DNA of 41,647 nucleotides from Nitrososphaerales archaeon (GCA_029237505.1 JARBAW010000048.1:1-41647); one strand, 5' to 3'. Counted from the stretch's first letter, positions 1 to 8,247 are shown. Made by a program: numbers and translations. The notes: generated from the sequence alone by a model not told the origin.

Positions 1-240
1 TGGTCATCTCAATATTGCAAGATTTGTTGTCAAAAAGGCACAAGAAAAATACAAGGATTGTTTCAATGTAAGACTTGTGGTGAAGATAACGCTGATAGAA
101 ACGCTGCTTACAATATCGCTAAACGGGGATTAGGTCAGGCATCTAATCTAGGGGTAACTGTGGACATGCCCAGAACTTTTCCTAGTGTAGACAGGAACAC
201 AATGATGAGAAAAGAAGCCTACATTTTTAATCGGAGGTAG
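1..240 (+). CDS. tnpB: TnpB (IS200/IS605 OrfB) RNA-guided nuclease, C-terminal fragment cut by window edge
   Basis: The reading frame is open at base 1 and ends in TAG at 238-240. Translated from base 1, it shows the TnpB zinc ribbon: a C-x2-C at residues 6-9 and a second C-x2-C at residues 23-26. It is followed at once by DNADRNAAYNIAKRG, where the Asp of DRNAA corresponds to the third RuvC catalytic acid of TnpB/Cas12-like proteins. TnpB is the RNA-guided nuclease of IS605-group elements. Only the C-terminal 79 residues lie in the window, so whether the gene is intact upstream cannot be judged. The stop is 11 bp before the nadM start, which leaves no room for a normal IS605 right end between the genes. 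Confidence 0.85.
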   Translation, partial: WSSQYCKICCQKGTRKIQGLFQCKTCGEDNADRNAAYNIAKRGLGQASNLGVTVDMPRTFPSVDRNTMMRKEAYIFNRR

Positions 241-251
241 TTCGCACCAAT

Positions 252-782
252 TTGTCAAGAGGCATATTCATAGGCAGGTTTCAGCCCTTCCATTTAGGTC
301 ATATTGCAGCAATTAAATTCGCCTTCAAAAGAGTTGATGAATTAGCTATTGTTATAGGCAGTGCTCAAGCAAGTTATGAATCGCAAAATCCATTTACTGC
401 TGGCGAAAGAGTATCCATGATAAAGGATTCACTGAATGCAGATAAAATGATAGATTGCAAAAAAACACTCATAATTCCAGTTCCTGATACGAACATTCAT
501 TCAACATGGACTCATTCCGTCGATATGCTGGTACCTAAATATGATGTTGTGTTTACTAACAATGCATTTACTGGATACCTCTTTATCCAAAGAAATATCG
601 CAGTGACGGAACCAAAATTACTAAATCGAAGCGATCTTTCAGGAACTGAAATTAGAAGGCGTATGGTGAAAAATCTAAAGTGGACTCACCTAGTTCCAGA
701 ACAAACTCAAAGTCTAATCGAGGAAGTTGGAGGAGTCGAACGTTTGAAAAAAATATCTGACATATCAATTCATAAAAACTAA
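252..782 (+). CDS. nadM: Nicotinamide-nucleotide adenylyltransferase, archaeal NadM type
   Basis: This 176-residue protein would make NAD+ from NMN and ATP in the cytosol. The N-terminal nucleotidyltransferase signature GRFQPFHLGH (residues 8-17) contains the HxGH ATP-binding motif. The second signature, SGTEIRRRM, is at about residues 130-138 and corresponds to the ISSTxxR motif. The length is typical of archaeal NadM, and no Nudix or kinase domain is fused. The start is TTG at 252, the only codon that places the glycine-rich motif at the usual distance from the N-terminus. The upstream DNA is occupied by the TnpB coding end, so its promoter must lie inside that coding sequence. Confidence 0.93.
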   Translation: MSRGIFIGRFQPFHLGHIAAIKFAFKRVDELAIVIGSAQASYESQNPFTAGERVSMIKDSLNADKMIDCKKTLIIPVPDTNIHSTWTHSVDMLVPKYDVVFTNNAFTGYLFIQRNIAVTEPKLLNRSDLSGTEIRRRMVKNLKWTHLVPEQTQSLIEEVGGVERLKKISDISIHKN

Positions 783-815
783 GTTTTAGAATTAAGTTAA
801 TTATTCCGTGGTAAT

Positions 816-1364
816 TTGGTCAAATTGGGAGATTCTCAAATATGGATATTGATAAATAATTCAAAAACGACACCAAAACAGTTGAAAGTTCATTCTTTAT
901 CAAAGAGGGAAATACATGATATCACGAATCAAATTGACATATCTTGGCCAAAAAATTCATTTCCCCCAATCAAGAGTATTCAGGCATATGTAATCGACGA
1001 AAAGAAGAGGCTTCTTGTAGGGAATAATCTGGTTGCGATACAATTGGCAGCCGACCTCATAATTCCTCATTTGACACAGCATGAAATTTTGAATCACTTT
1101 GCATCAGTTCAGGTTGACATGAATGCAGTAAAGTTTGTTTGTAATGGTGCCAATATCATGAGGCCGGGTATTACTGATTTTTCTACGTTCAAGGAATCAG
1201 AAATAGTGTTGGTAAAAGATCAAACTCATAAAAAAGAACTTGCAGTATGCATCTCACTTGTCGACGATGAAAATGGAAGAAAAATGGAAAAAGGGATCAT
1301 CCTAAACAACATACACCATATTGGCGATATGTATTGGGAAATGAAAAAAACTATCCGGACGTGA
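816..1364 (+). CDS. PUA-domain RNA-binding protein (archaeal MCT-1/Tma20-like)
   Basis: A protein of 182 residues starting at TTG 816. The C-terminal half (about residues 98-172) is a PUA domain, with the typical core VDMNAVKFVCNGANIMRPGI and a closing IHHIGDMYWEM segment. The N-terminal half (HSLSKREIHDI... through a VGNNLVAIQL strand) resembles the pre-PUA domain of archaeal MCT-1-like proteins. PUA domains bind structured RNA such as tRNA or rRNA, and eukaryotic MCT-1 relatives act in ribosome recycling and initiation. The specific role here is not visible. It lies 33 bp after nadM on the same strand and is probably co-transcribed. Confidence 0.82.
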   Translation: MVKLGDSQIWILINNSKTTPKQLKVHSLSKREIHDITNQIDISWPKNSFPPIKSIQAYVIDEKKRLLVGNNLVAIQLAADLIIPHLTQHEILNHFASVQVDMNAVKFVCNGANIMRPGITDFSTFKESEIVLVKDQTHKKELAVCISLVDDENGRKMEKGIILNNIHHIGDMYWEMKKTIRT

Positions 1365-1412
1365 TTATGTCGACAATTGAAAAAATTAGTGATATTAAAA
1401 TTATTTATAAAA

Positions 1413-2009
1413 TTATAGATTGAGTGATTCTTCTTCGATTCCCTTCTTAGTTATCGTCAGGATGTCAATTCCATCACCGCTCGCAGAATCTCTTTGAATT
1501 GATGACTTTATTGCCTTAATAGCAAGCTTCTTGGAAGTTTCTTCTGACATGTTTTTCTTGTACTCGGCATCAATTAATCCCAACGCCATCTCTGCTCCAG
1601 TGCCTACAGCTGCATAGTTATCGGGAAGTAGTGAGCCCAAAGGATCCAGTGTATATATTTCAGGTGTATTTTGTACTCCACCAACAATAACCTGAGTCAG
1701 TAAAGGAAAGTATCTTCTTTCAAACATGATAACTGACATCAATTTAGCGACAGAATTTGTAGCCATATCTCTTCTCGTTTCCAGTTTTCTAATTTTTGCG
1801 AGAGCTCCAACTTGTCTTGTAAGAACTTGCATATCCGCCACCATACCTGCACACGCACTGGCAACTTGATCTGTTATCTGGAATATTTTCCTCGTGTTCT
1901 TATTTACCACAAAATTTCCGTAAGAAATACGTTTTTCAGCAGCAAGAATAATACCGTCTTGATAAGTTATACCTACCGCGGTAGCACCTGGCATAAATTG
2001 AAACGCCAT
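1413..2009 (-). CDS. psmB: Proteasome beta subunit, apparently catalytically inactive (Thr1 replaced by Ala)
   Basis: A 198-residue 20S proteasome beta-type protein with a short propeptide (MAFQFMPG). In active archaeal subunits the residue after the propeptide Gly is the nucleophile Thr1 (GTTTVG). Here the sequence is GATAVG, so Ala9 stands at the Thr1 position. The other catalytic-site residues are kept when numbered from there: Glu17 (E25), Lys33 (K41) and Asp166 (D174, in RDSASGDG). The fold core, including NYAAVGTGAEMALG, is intact, so this looks like a structural beta subunit that would assemble with a second, active beta encoded elsewhere. Crenarchaea are known to carry non-equivalent beta subunits. 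It converges on the PUA gene. Confidence 0.9.
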   Translation of the reverse strand: MAFQFMPGATAVGITYQDGIILAAEKRISYGNFVVNKNTRKIFQITDQVASACAGMVADMQVLTRQVGALAKIRKLETRRDMATNSVAKLMSVIMFERRYFPLLTQVIVGGVQNTPEIYTLDPLGSLLPDNYAAVGTGAEMALGLIDAEYKKNMSEETSKKLAIKAIKSSIQRDSASGDGIDILTITKKGIEEESLNL

Positions 2010-2091
2010 ATGATTGGATAGTAGTGAATGTAGTTAGATTTAGTCGTTTCGTCTATTCTCAGGCTAATTGGACAGGAGTAGTTTCAATCAC

Positions 2092-3711
2092 TTAGGGAAC
2101 TTTTGTCAAAAATTTGTCATGAATTCTTATTGCTTCTGAAACCAACCTATTTTGCAATTCTAACGCTTCCTTCCCTTCTGGGTGTCGTGTTTCTGCCACA
2201 GCTTGTGCTACAATACTCATAATGTGTCGCAAAAGAAATTCATCGCCTCTTATTGATTCCGCCTTGTATGTAGGATTTGCCTTGTTGACAAATACTACAT
2301 TTTCGTTGATGAAGCTATATCTTGAATCGGTTTCATCTTCATAAGGAATGATTTTGTAGCCAACTTTTTTCAGTGCAAATGTTTTCTTCATTAATGGTTT
2401 TCTTACCTGAGTTGTAACAGTTACATTTTCGTAATTTTCGATATCCGGGCTTTGGCCACTGTACAGATAATTGGGAAGAGTACTATCTGCATCATCCAAA
2501 CTCTGCTTATTTTTTCCTTTTCCAGATAGAGAACCTCGAGATCTTTTGATTTCATTCTTGGTAAAGTCTTTATATTCATCGTCTATCGATTTGTCAAACA
2601 AATTATCTTCCGCCGGAATTGATGATGTCTTACTGGTAGGTTTTGATAGGATTTTTTTGGTTTCAACTATTTCATATCCTTCTATTTCTTCAGATGGTTC
2701 TAAGGTTTCAATTACTGCCTGGCCAAGAACTCTATCTATCTGCTTGTAAATTCTTGATTCTTCTCGAGTCACAAGTACATCTTCATAAAGTGTAAGACTT
2801 GGTATAACCGTATCGAGAATAAACTTTTTCATCTGACCTGAAAATTTTTCAAATTCTGTATCTTCTATAATAGCCGACTTGTCTGCAAATCTGGATGTTA
2901 GTGTATCACATCTTACAAATCCGGTCACCCTGGGTATTTTGGAGTCAAATCCAAACAACGTCCTCATTACAATGTGTCCACCTACCATAACTGCAATTCC
3001 TCTTTCATCCTCAGTTAGCGGCCTGCGAGCCACAGTAATTTCACCAACAATGTTTCCCTTGTCAATGTTCAACGGTATTTTGTGACCCTGTATGTCGGGA
3101 ACCCTTATCAACTGAGCATTAGTAAAACTCCATTCTTTGAATCTCGAAGCTCTCTTAATATACACCTCAAAAAGGGGATGCCTCAATACTGCCAATTTTC
3201 TAATTTCCTTTACCAGCCTCAATTCATCGACAAAAGATTTTGCGTCACTTATGATTATCTCCGTTCCATCCCTTGACAAACGTGATTCCCTAATTTCGCG
3301 TAAATTGGATTTACCTCTAAATAGATCATCTAAAGATGTTGTATCAATTAAAAATGATTTATGATAGTTACCTTTTCGGGTTCTAATTTTCATTTTTTCA
3401 AATGATGTCAAAAAAGATAGTCTTCCAGTTCCATATCTTCCTGTTCTGATTCTCTTCAATTTGGGTGAAACAGAATCAACTTTCTTATGGGGCGAACCCA
3501 AAAGCAAGAATTTCTGAATCTCACTTTCATCCATTCCTGCATTATCTTCAATTGAAATAGAGTTATCTGAAAGGATGGTTATCAGAACTCTTGTTGCATC
3601 CTCGTCGAATGCATTTTCAACCAATTCCTTTACGACATCTGCAGGAGAAACCCATGTCTTTGTAGCAAATTCCTTAAAGAAAGATGGGTGCACCTTCAGT
3701 GCGATTGTCAT
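2092..3711 (-). CDS. GHKL (Bergerat-fold) ATPase of unknown function
   Basis: A 539-residue protein with a clear N-terminal GHKL ATP-binding domain. The N-box KELVENAFDEDA has E29, N33 and D36, the G1 box is EDNAGMD (D56, G59), and the G2 lid is GRYGTGRLSF (residues 91-100). This is the fold of Hsp90, MutL, topoisomerase VI-B and MORC proteins. A transducer-like region follows (to about 330), then a poorly conserved, charged, Ser/Lys-rich linker (about 340-440). A short C-terminal domain contains NRLVSEAIRIHDKF. There are no MutL endonuclease, DNA-gyrase or histidine-kinase partner domains. The ATG at 3709-3711 is used. No neighbour gives a partner, so function is open; chaperone-like or DNA-associated roles are both possible. 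Confidence 0.75.
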   Translation of the reverse strand: MTIALKVHPSFFKEFATKTWVSPADVVKELVENAFDEDATRVLITILSDNSISIEDNAGMDESEIQKFLLLGSPHKKVDSVSPKLKRIRTGRYGTGRLSFLTSFEKMKIRTRKGNYHKSFLIDTTSLDDLFRGKSNLREIRESRLSRDGTEIIISDAKSFVDELRLVKEIRKLAVLRHPLFEVYIKRASRFKEWSFTNAQLIRVPDIQGHKIPLNIDKGNIVGEITVARRPLTEDERGIAVMVGGHIVMRTLFGFDSKIPRVTGFVRCDTLTSRFADKSAIIEDTEFEKFSGQMKKFILDTVIPSLTLYEDVLVTREESRIYKQIDRVLGQAVIETLEPSEEIEGYEIVETKKILSKPTSKTSSIPAEDNLFDKSIDDEYKDFTKNEIKRSRGSLSGKGKNKQSLDDADSTLPNYLYSGQSPDIENYENVTVTTQVRKPLMKKTFALKKVGYKIIPYEDETDSRYSFINENVVFVNKANPTYKAESIRGDEFLLRHIMSIVAQAVAETRHPEGKEALELQNRLVSEAIRIHDKFLTKVP

Positions 3712-3855
3712 GGTTACTATGTTTTAATCTCTCACCTTTATCTATTACTAGTTTGAATTTTTGTCTGTTTCTAAATATTCTTTATTGAACAAGAAAAGAA
3801 AATTAAAACAAACCTTAATGACTTTACACAAAAAATTAAGGATGTGTTAATTGTG

Positions 3856-4023
3856 TTAAAAATTAAGCAAAATAGTAGGTGGCGCAAATTCTGTGATGCC
3901 AAGTAACAAGTGCGGCGCTGAACTACTCGGCGTAGTTGTTAACCAAATCATAACAGCAGGTACTGCTGCGCAGGCAATTATCGTCAATATGATGAGCCAC
4001 ACCGCAGTCATTTTTTCAGCCAT
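3856..4023 (-). CDS. 55-residue single-TM membrane microprotein
   Basis: A short ORF read on the minus strand from ATG 4021-4023 to TAA 3856-3858. It begins MAEKMTAVW, continues into a strongly hydrophobic stretch (about residues 7-28) and ends with a polar Thr/Ser/Pro-rich segment and APPTILLNF. This fits one transmembrane helix with a short outer tail. A good TATA box (4044-4053) sits about 26 bp before the ATG, as expected for a leaderless archaeal mRNA. That and the clean hydrophobic pattern make it a likely real gene. It is divergent from sucC. No function can be assigned. Confidence 0.6.
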   Translation of the reverse strand: MAEKMTAVWLIILTIIACAAVPAVMIWLTTTPSSSAPHLLLGITEFAPPTILLNF

Positions 4024-4043
4024 AGCATACGGATTTAATAGAA

Positions 4044-4053
4044 GATATATAAA
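4044..4053 (-). promoter_or_regulatory. TATA box of the 55-residue membrane protein
   Basis: On the minus strand the bases read TTTATATATC, centred about 26 bp before the ATG at 4023. That spacing is typical of leaderless transcripts in this group. Confidence 0.6.
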
Positions 4054-4116
4054 TTTTCAAATTTGGTAACTTGTATAGGATTATAAGTCGCCACATAGGC
4101 TTCACATTCTTGCTGA

Positions 4117-5229
4117 ATGAAGTTACTAGAATATCAAGGTAAAGAATTATTTGCAGAATATGATATAGCCGTGCCAAAATCATATCTTGCTAGAAACCAA
4201 TCGGAATTGAGCCATATTACAGACAAACTACAATTCCCTGTTGTACTAAAGTCTCAATTGACTGTTGGTGGAAGAGGGAAAGCTGGAGCGATATTGAAAT
4301 GCACGAAAATGGAAGAGCTAGTACCGAAGTTTACAGAATTAATGAAAAAAGAGGTAAAAGGAGAGCTTCCTGAAGTAATCTTAATTGAAGAGGCTGTAAG
4401 CATAGACAAAGAGCTCTATTTTTCGTTGTTCCTAAACAGAGGAAAGAGAAGGTATTCATTAATCTCTTCTGCTCAGGGAGGAATGGATATTGAAAGCGTA
4501 GAGAACAAGGTGATTCAGGATATTTCTATTACTGGATTAACACAATCAGATGCAGAAAGCGTTGCCAAAAAATTAAGCCTTGAGGGGGTAACTGCCAAGT
4601 CATTTTCAAATATTGTGATAAAGTTAGCTAAGCTTGTCAGGGAAAAGGAGGCGGAGTTGGCAGAGATAAATCCTTTGGCAATATTAAAAGACGGAACATG
4701 TTTGGCACTTGACTCAAAAATAATTATCGACGATAATTCACTATTTAGGCATCCTGAGTTGAGAAAATATGTTCAAATATCTGAATTACAGGAGCAGGCA
4801 GAAAAAAGTGGATTTTCTTTTGTAGAGTTAGATGGAAACATAGCTATAATTGGTAATGGTGCCGGTCTTGTAATGTCCACATTAGATATTGTAACTGATG
4901 CGGGTGGTAAACCGGGCGCTTTTTTGGATTTTGGTGGAAGAGCTACTACTGAAACAATTTACAAGGCATTAGAAGTAATCAGCAAATTGTCAAAAATTAA
5001 AGCTATTTTGGTAAACTTATTTGGTGGTATTGTTCGAACAGATCTGGTTGCTCAGGCAATACTCAATGCTTATCAAGATGGGATGATTAGTGTCCCAATT
5101 TATGCTAGAATCTCTGGAGCGGAGTCTGAAAAATCAAAGAAGATGCTCTCCAACAGTAATGCAAAGCTATATGATACTGTAGAGGAAGCAATCTCATCAC
5201 TCGTTCAGTATAAAGAGTTGAGCAAATAA
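4117..5229 (+). CDS. sucC: Succinyl-CoA ligase (ADP-forming-type), beta subunit
   Basis: A 370-residue SucC with the canonical start MKLLEYQGKELFAEY. The N-terminal ATP-grasp half contains the nucleotide-binding glycine loop GGRGKAG (about 52-58) and the EINPLAI metal-site region (about 182-189). The C-terminal CoA-ligase half contains IGNGAGLVMSTLD and LVNLFGGIVRTD. It interconverts succinyl-CoA and succinate with substrate-level NTP formation in the citric acid cycle. It is directly abutted by sucD (TAA then ATG, no gap), so the two subunits are translated from one message. An AT-rich TATA-like stretch at about 4072-4085 is the probable promoter. Confidence 0.93.
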   Translation: MKLLEYQGKELFAEYDIAVPKSYLARNQSELSHITDKLQFPVVLKSQLTVGGRGKAGAILKCTKMEELVPKFTELMKKEVKGELPEVILIEEAVSIDKELYFSLFLNRGKRRYSLISSAQGGMDIESVENKVIQDISITGLTQSDAESVAKKLSLEGVTAKSFSNIVIKLAKLVREKEAELAEINPLAILKDGTCLALDSKIIIDDNSLFRHPELRKYVQISELQEQAEKSGFSFVELDGNIAIIGNGAGLVMSTLDIVTDAGGKPGAFLDFGGRATTETIYKALEVISKLSKIKAILVNLFGGIVRTDLVAQAILNAYQDGMISVPIYARISGAESEKSKKMLSNSNAKLYDTVEEAISSLVQYKELSK

Positions 5230-6144
5230 ATGTCAAAAAAATTTGATATTTTTGATATCCTTGTAGGTAACTCCAATGATTCTGACTATGGTAATAAACC
5301 AGTCATAATTCAGGGAATAACTGGAAATTTTGGTTCTGTTCATACAAGGTTGATGAGAGAGTATGGTACCAATATTGTTGCAGGAGTAACTCCTAACAAA
5401 GGAGGACAGTCATTTGAAGGAATTCCTGTTTTTGACTCTGTAAAGGATGCCAATAAGAACTTTGGTGCAAAGATATCTGGAATATTTGTTCCAGCTCCGT
5501 TCTTCCTATCTGCAGTAAAGGACGCAGTTAACAGCGGGATAAAATTACTTATTGCTATTCCGGAACATGTTCCAATACGAGATGCAATGGAGGCTCTAGA
5601 ATATGCCCAGTCTAATGGCGCTAGGATAATTGGCCCTAATACTCCAGGGGTTATTATACCATCGGTTAGTAAGATAGGGATAATGCCTTCTCAGCCATTT
5701 ACTAAAGGGAATACAGCAGTGTTTTCTAGAAGCGGGACGTTGATGTATGAAGTTTCATATTATTTATCAAGGGAAGGAATAGGTCAACAAATCGCCTTAG
5801 GTATAGGCGGAGATCCAATTAACGGCACAAATCTGATAGAAGCATTTGAACTGATAAGCGAGAGAGATGAGGTCGAATCAGTAGTTGTAGTTGGGGAGAT
5901 AGGAGGAGATGCAGAAGAATCACTTGTTCAATACATTGAAAAAACAGGTTTCAGCAAACCTGTTGTTGCATATGTAGCAGGGCGTTCCGCACCAAAGGAA
6001 AAAAGAATGGGACATGCAGGCGCAATAGTTTATGGCAATTATGGTTCAGCAGAATCCAAGATATCTAGTTATGCCAAGGTGAATATCCCTGTAGCAAAGA
6101 GACCTGCTGAAGTACCCAGCCTTCTATTAAAACTTATGAAGTGA
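5230..6144 (+). CDS. sucD: Succinyl-CoA ligase, alpha subunit
   Basis: A 304-residue alpha subunit. The CoA-binding Rossmann segment is IIQGITGNFGSVH (residues 26-38). The phosphohistidine loop GHAGAI has the catalytic His at residue 262. The SRSGTLMYEV and GIGGDPINGT segments are typical of the family. An N-terminal extension of about 22 residues precedes the usual start region. It begins immediately after the sucC stop codon, which suggests translational coupling and 1:1 production. It forms the heterodimeric or heterotetrameric ligase with SucC. Confidence 0.93.
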   Translation: MSKKFDIFDILVGNSNDSDYGNKPVIIQGITGNFGSVHTRLMREYGTNIVAGVTPNKGGQSFEGIPVFDSVKDANKNFGAKISGIFVPAPFFLSAVKDAVNSGIKLLIAIPEHVPIRDAMEALEYAQSNGARIIGPNTPGVIIPSVSKIGIMPSQPFTKGNTAVFSRSGTLMYEVSYYLSREGIGQQIALGIGGDPINGTNLIEAFELISERDEVESVVVVGEIGGDAEESLVQYIEKTGFSKPVVAYVAGRSAPKEKRMGHAGAIVYGNYGSAESKISSYAKVNIPVAKRPAEVPSLLLKLMK

Positions 6145-6180
6145 AAGGAAGGTAATCATGAACCCCAATGCAAACTGAAC

Positions 6181-6199
6181 CTTTTTGTTTCTATTTTTA
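6181..6199 (+). terminator. T-rich terminator-like tract after sucCD
   Basis: Two runs of five T separated by GTTTCTA lie about 40-55 bp after the sucD stop, with no strong hairpin. Such T-rich tracts act as terminators for archaeal RNA polymerase. The assignment rests on sequence only. Confidence 0.35.
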
Positions 6200-6386
6200 G
6201 TAAATAATCACAACGAGAGAATTTTCAGCGAATTACCATGATTTATGTAATTAGACTTAATATGAATAGTCATGCTAAATAGTACGCTAACACTCTGACC
6301 ATCTTGAAATCTCTAGAGTTCGACATGATTATTATTTCAGCTATACCTAGATCTGATTTGGCTTGTTAATCAGAGGGAATATTTGA

Positions 6387-7211
6387 ATGGTACAAAATCA
6401 CCTGGTCAAAGAGTTACTTACTCTAAAAAATGAATATCTTGAGAAAATTCATTCGTATAATCATATTAGAGAGTTTTTACCCGAGCCGCGTTTTCAATCA
6501 CTAATTGACAAACCAGATTTAGAAAAACTACACACTTTCTTTAGGCTTAATAAAATATATTACAAGCAGGAAAGTGTGGCCCTTGGAAATATTCCTTGTG
6601 TATCATATGAAGGCGATGTCAACCAATTCTGGCTAAGCTCAAAAAAATATGATACCAATTATCAACCGTTTCTTCCTACTTGGGGACTTTCTGCATTGAT
6701 AATGGTCCAGGTGGCAAAAGATTTGGGTTTCGAGAATATTATTGACATCGGCTCGGGTGATGGGAGGCTGTTGTTCTGTGGCAGTGTGATCGGCCTTAAC
6801 TCCGTTGGTGTAGAGATAGATAAAGATTTATGCGATCTCCAAACGATGATATCGAACTATAGTAACGTTAAGTTTCAAGTTATTAACGGTGATTCAAATT
6901 CGATAGATTACTCGCAATTCGCACTTGACAATACTATCATCTTCGTCTCGGCTTTGCCTGAATCTGGAGAAATGATATCATATGGTATAATAAATCAATT
7001 CAAAAAATATGTGGAAAATCTGCATAATGTGGGCATTACGTTAATGGGAAGCCATACTTATAGGAAATATTCGCGAGACAAGTCCGTGTGGGGATGGGGA
7101 AAATTCATAGCTGATAATGATTTAAGACTAGTCGAATGTTTGAGCCTACCTACTTCATGGACACTTGACGAAAGAAAAGAAACTCCATATTTATTCACAC
7201 TTTTCAAGTAA
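6387..7211 (+). CDS. SAM-dependent methyltransferase-like protein, substrate unknown
   Basis: A 274-residue protein with a class I methyltransferase core. Motif I is DIGSGDGR (120-127), the acidic residue after strand 2 is in GVEIDKD (E143), and motif III-like is INGDS. After strand 4 the sequence is SALPES rather than the NPPY or DPPF seen in DNA and RNA methylases. The N-terminal 110 residues are helical and not recognised, and the C-terminus is rich in aromatic residues (SVWGWGKF, PTSWTL). A GAGGG stretch lies about 10 bp before the ATG at 6387, a possible ribosome-binding site. The gene stands alone. Methyltransferase fold is well supported; the substrate is not. Confidence 0.65.
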   Translation: MVQNHLVKELLTLKNEYLEKIHSYNHIREFLPEPRFQSLIDKPDLEKLHTFFRLNKIYYKQESVALGNIPCVSYEGDVNQFWLSSKKYDTNYQPFLPTWGLSALIMVQVAKDLGFENIIDIGSGDGRLLFCGSVIGLNSVGVEIDKDLCDLQTMISNYSNVKFQVINGDSNSIDYSQFALDNTIIFVSALPESGEMISYGIINQFKKYVENLHNVGITLMGSHTYRKYSRDKSVWGWGKFIADNDLRLVECLSLPTSWTLDERKETPYLFTLFK

Positions 7212-7254
7212 TGATATCGATAACCCTAGGCATGATAACAAGAAGGTAATGATT

Positions 7255-7280
7255 GGAGCATAATTCTTTTTATGTGCTCC
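7255..7280. repeat. Inverted repeat (hairpin) after the methyltransferase-like gene
   Basis: GGAGCA at 7255-7260 is complementary to TGCTCC at 7275-7280, with an AT-rich loop that can extend the stem by TAA/TTA around a small bulge. It lies 44 bp after the stop codon and could act as a transcript 3' end or RNA stabiliser. Confidence 0.45.
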
Positions 7281-7355
7281 ATATCGTGGGTTCGATTTAT
7301 CTTATAGTTAATTTATTCTGGCGACATTACCTACCCTTATTTACAATAAGTTATT

Positions 7356-7964
7356 TTGGTACACCTTCGTTATAGATCTAGGATCGAATATTTGATGGAG
7401 ACCTTATCTAGATACCTTGTATATCTGAAGAATGAAAAATACATTCCAGATGACGCAAATTCCATTCTTTCTATATCAAGAAATATTCTACGAGAATACA
7501 AAATTATTATTAGGGATGTAAGAGTTGCATCTTACTTTCTTGAACTGGACATCAGTATTTCTCCATTAGAACTAGAAAAAGTAAAATCAAAATTGACCAA
7601 GATTGGGTCAGTCATCGAAATTGATAGGATTATTGAAACTGAATTAGATAAAAAAGTATCTCTAGAACTTGCGCGCCAACTATTCAATAATGAGAAGTAT
7701 TGGAAGACTCATGAAGTTCTTGAAGGAGTTTGGAAGCATACACAAGGTGACGAAAGATCCTTACTTAATGGTATCATTCTTGTAGCAGCAGCCTTAGTAC
7801 ATTCTCAAAAAGGAGAACATCAAATTTGTATTTCAATAATGAAGAGAGCACTAGACAAATTACAAGGTGCTTCGGGACACTATTATGACGTAGATGTGGA
7901 TATGCTAATAACTAATGTAAAAAGCATTGTCAATTTGACAGAAATTTCTCCTTTCAAGATCTGA
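7356..7964 (+). CDS. DUF309-domain protein
   Basis: A 202-residue protein. The C-terminal half carries the DUF309 signature: a helix ending NNEKYWKTHEVLEGVW (about 111-126), then a second helix with GIILVAAALVHSQKGE. The YW...HE...W residues and the later His are the conserved family positions. The N-terminal ~95 residues are charged and not recognised. DUF309 proteins are small helical proteins of unknown biochemical role. The listed start is TTG 7356; an in-frame ATG at 7395 would shorten the protein by 13 residues and cannot be excluded. Confidence 0.75.
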   Translation: MVHLRYRSRIEYLMETLSRYLVYLKNEKYIPDDANSILSISRNILREYKIIIRDVRVASYFLELDISISPLELEKVKSKLTKIGSVIEIDRIIETELDKKVSLELARQLFNNEKYWKTHEVLEGVWKHTQGDERSLLNGIILVAAALVHSQKGEHQICISIMKRALDKLQGASGHYYDVDVDMLITNVKSIVNLTEISPFKI

Positions 7965-8026
7965 GAATAGTCAAAAATATGCATTCTATCTACAATCGAG
8001 ACGTAGATTATAGTGCTATTGATGAT

Positions 8027-8188
8027 TTATTGAGATTGCCTATTTCTTCTCAATCTCATTATATATGCCACCGCTATAAGCCCTGCAAGTATTGAAACCA
8101 GAATAAAAAAAGTACCTTCATCTCTCACTGTGCCCTTTGGCAAAATTGCAAATAATATGGTTGAAAGAAATTCTAACATTTCAATCAT
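8027..8188 (-). CDS. 53-residue membrane microprotein
   Basis: A minus-strand ORF from ATG 8186-8188 to TAA 8027-8029. It starts MIEMLEFLSTILFAILPKG, followed by a short charged TVRDEGT turn. A second hydrophobic stretch (about residues 27-44) ends in the basic tail MRLRRNRQSQ. This reads as a two-helix hairpin, or one re-entrant plus one full helix, with a positive cytoplasmic end. It is head-to-head with gatE in the 283-bp gap after the DUF309 gene. An AT-rich TTTAATAATA element sits just before the start, but spacing for a TATA box is poor. Coding is inferred from composition only. Confidence 0.5.
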   Translation of the reverse strand: MIEMLEFLSTILFAILPKGTVRDEGTFFILVSILAGLIAVAYIMRLRRNRQSQ

Positions 8189-8247
8189 TATTATTAAATC
8201 GAGTCAGGAAGTTAAGGATTTCTCGAATGTAATTAATAATAATAATA

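Noticed and set aside
2471-3364. Several plus-strand open frames opposite the GHKL ATPase gene
   Set aside because: The minus-strand protein has intact ATPase motifs; the opposite frames have no recognisable domain.
7287-7296. GGGTTCGATT resembling a tRNA T-loop
   Set aside because: No acceptor, D-arm or anticodon arm can be built around it in the 144-bp gap.
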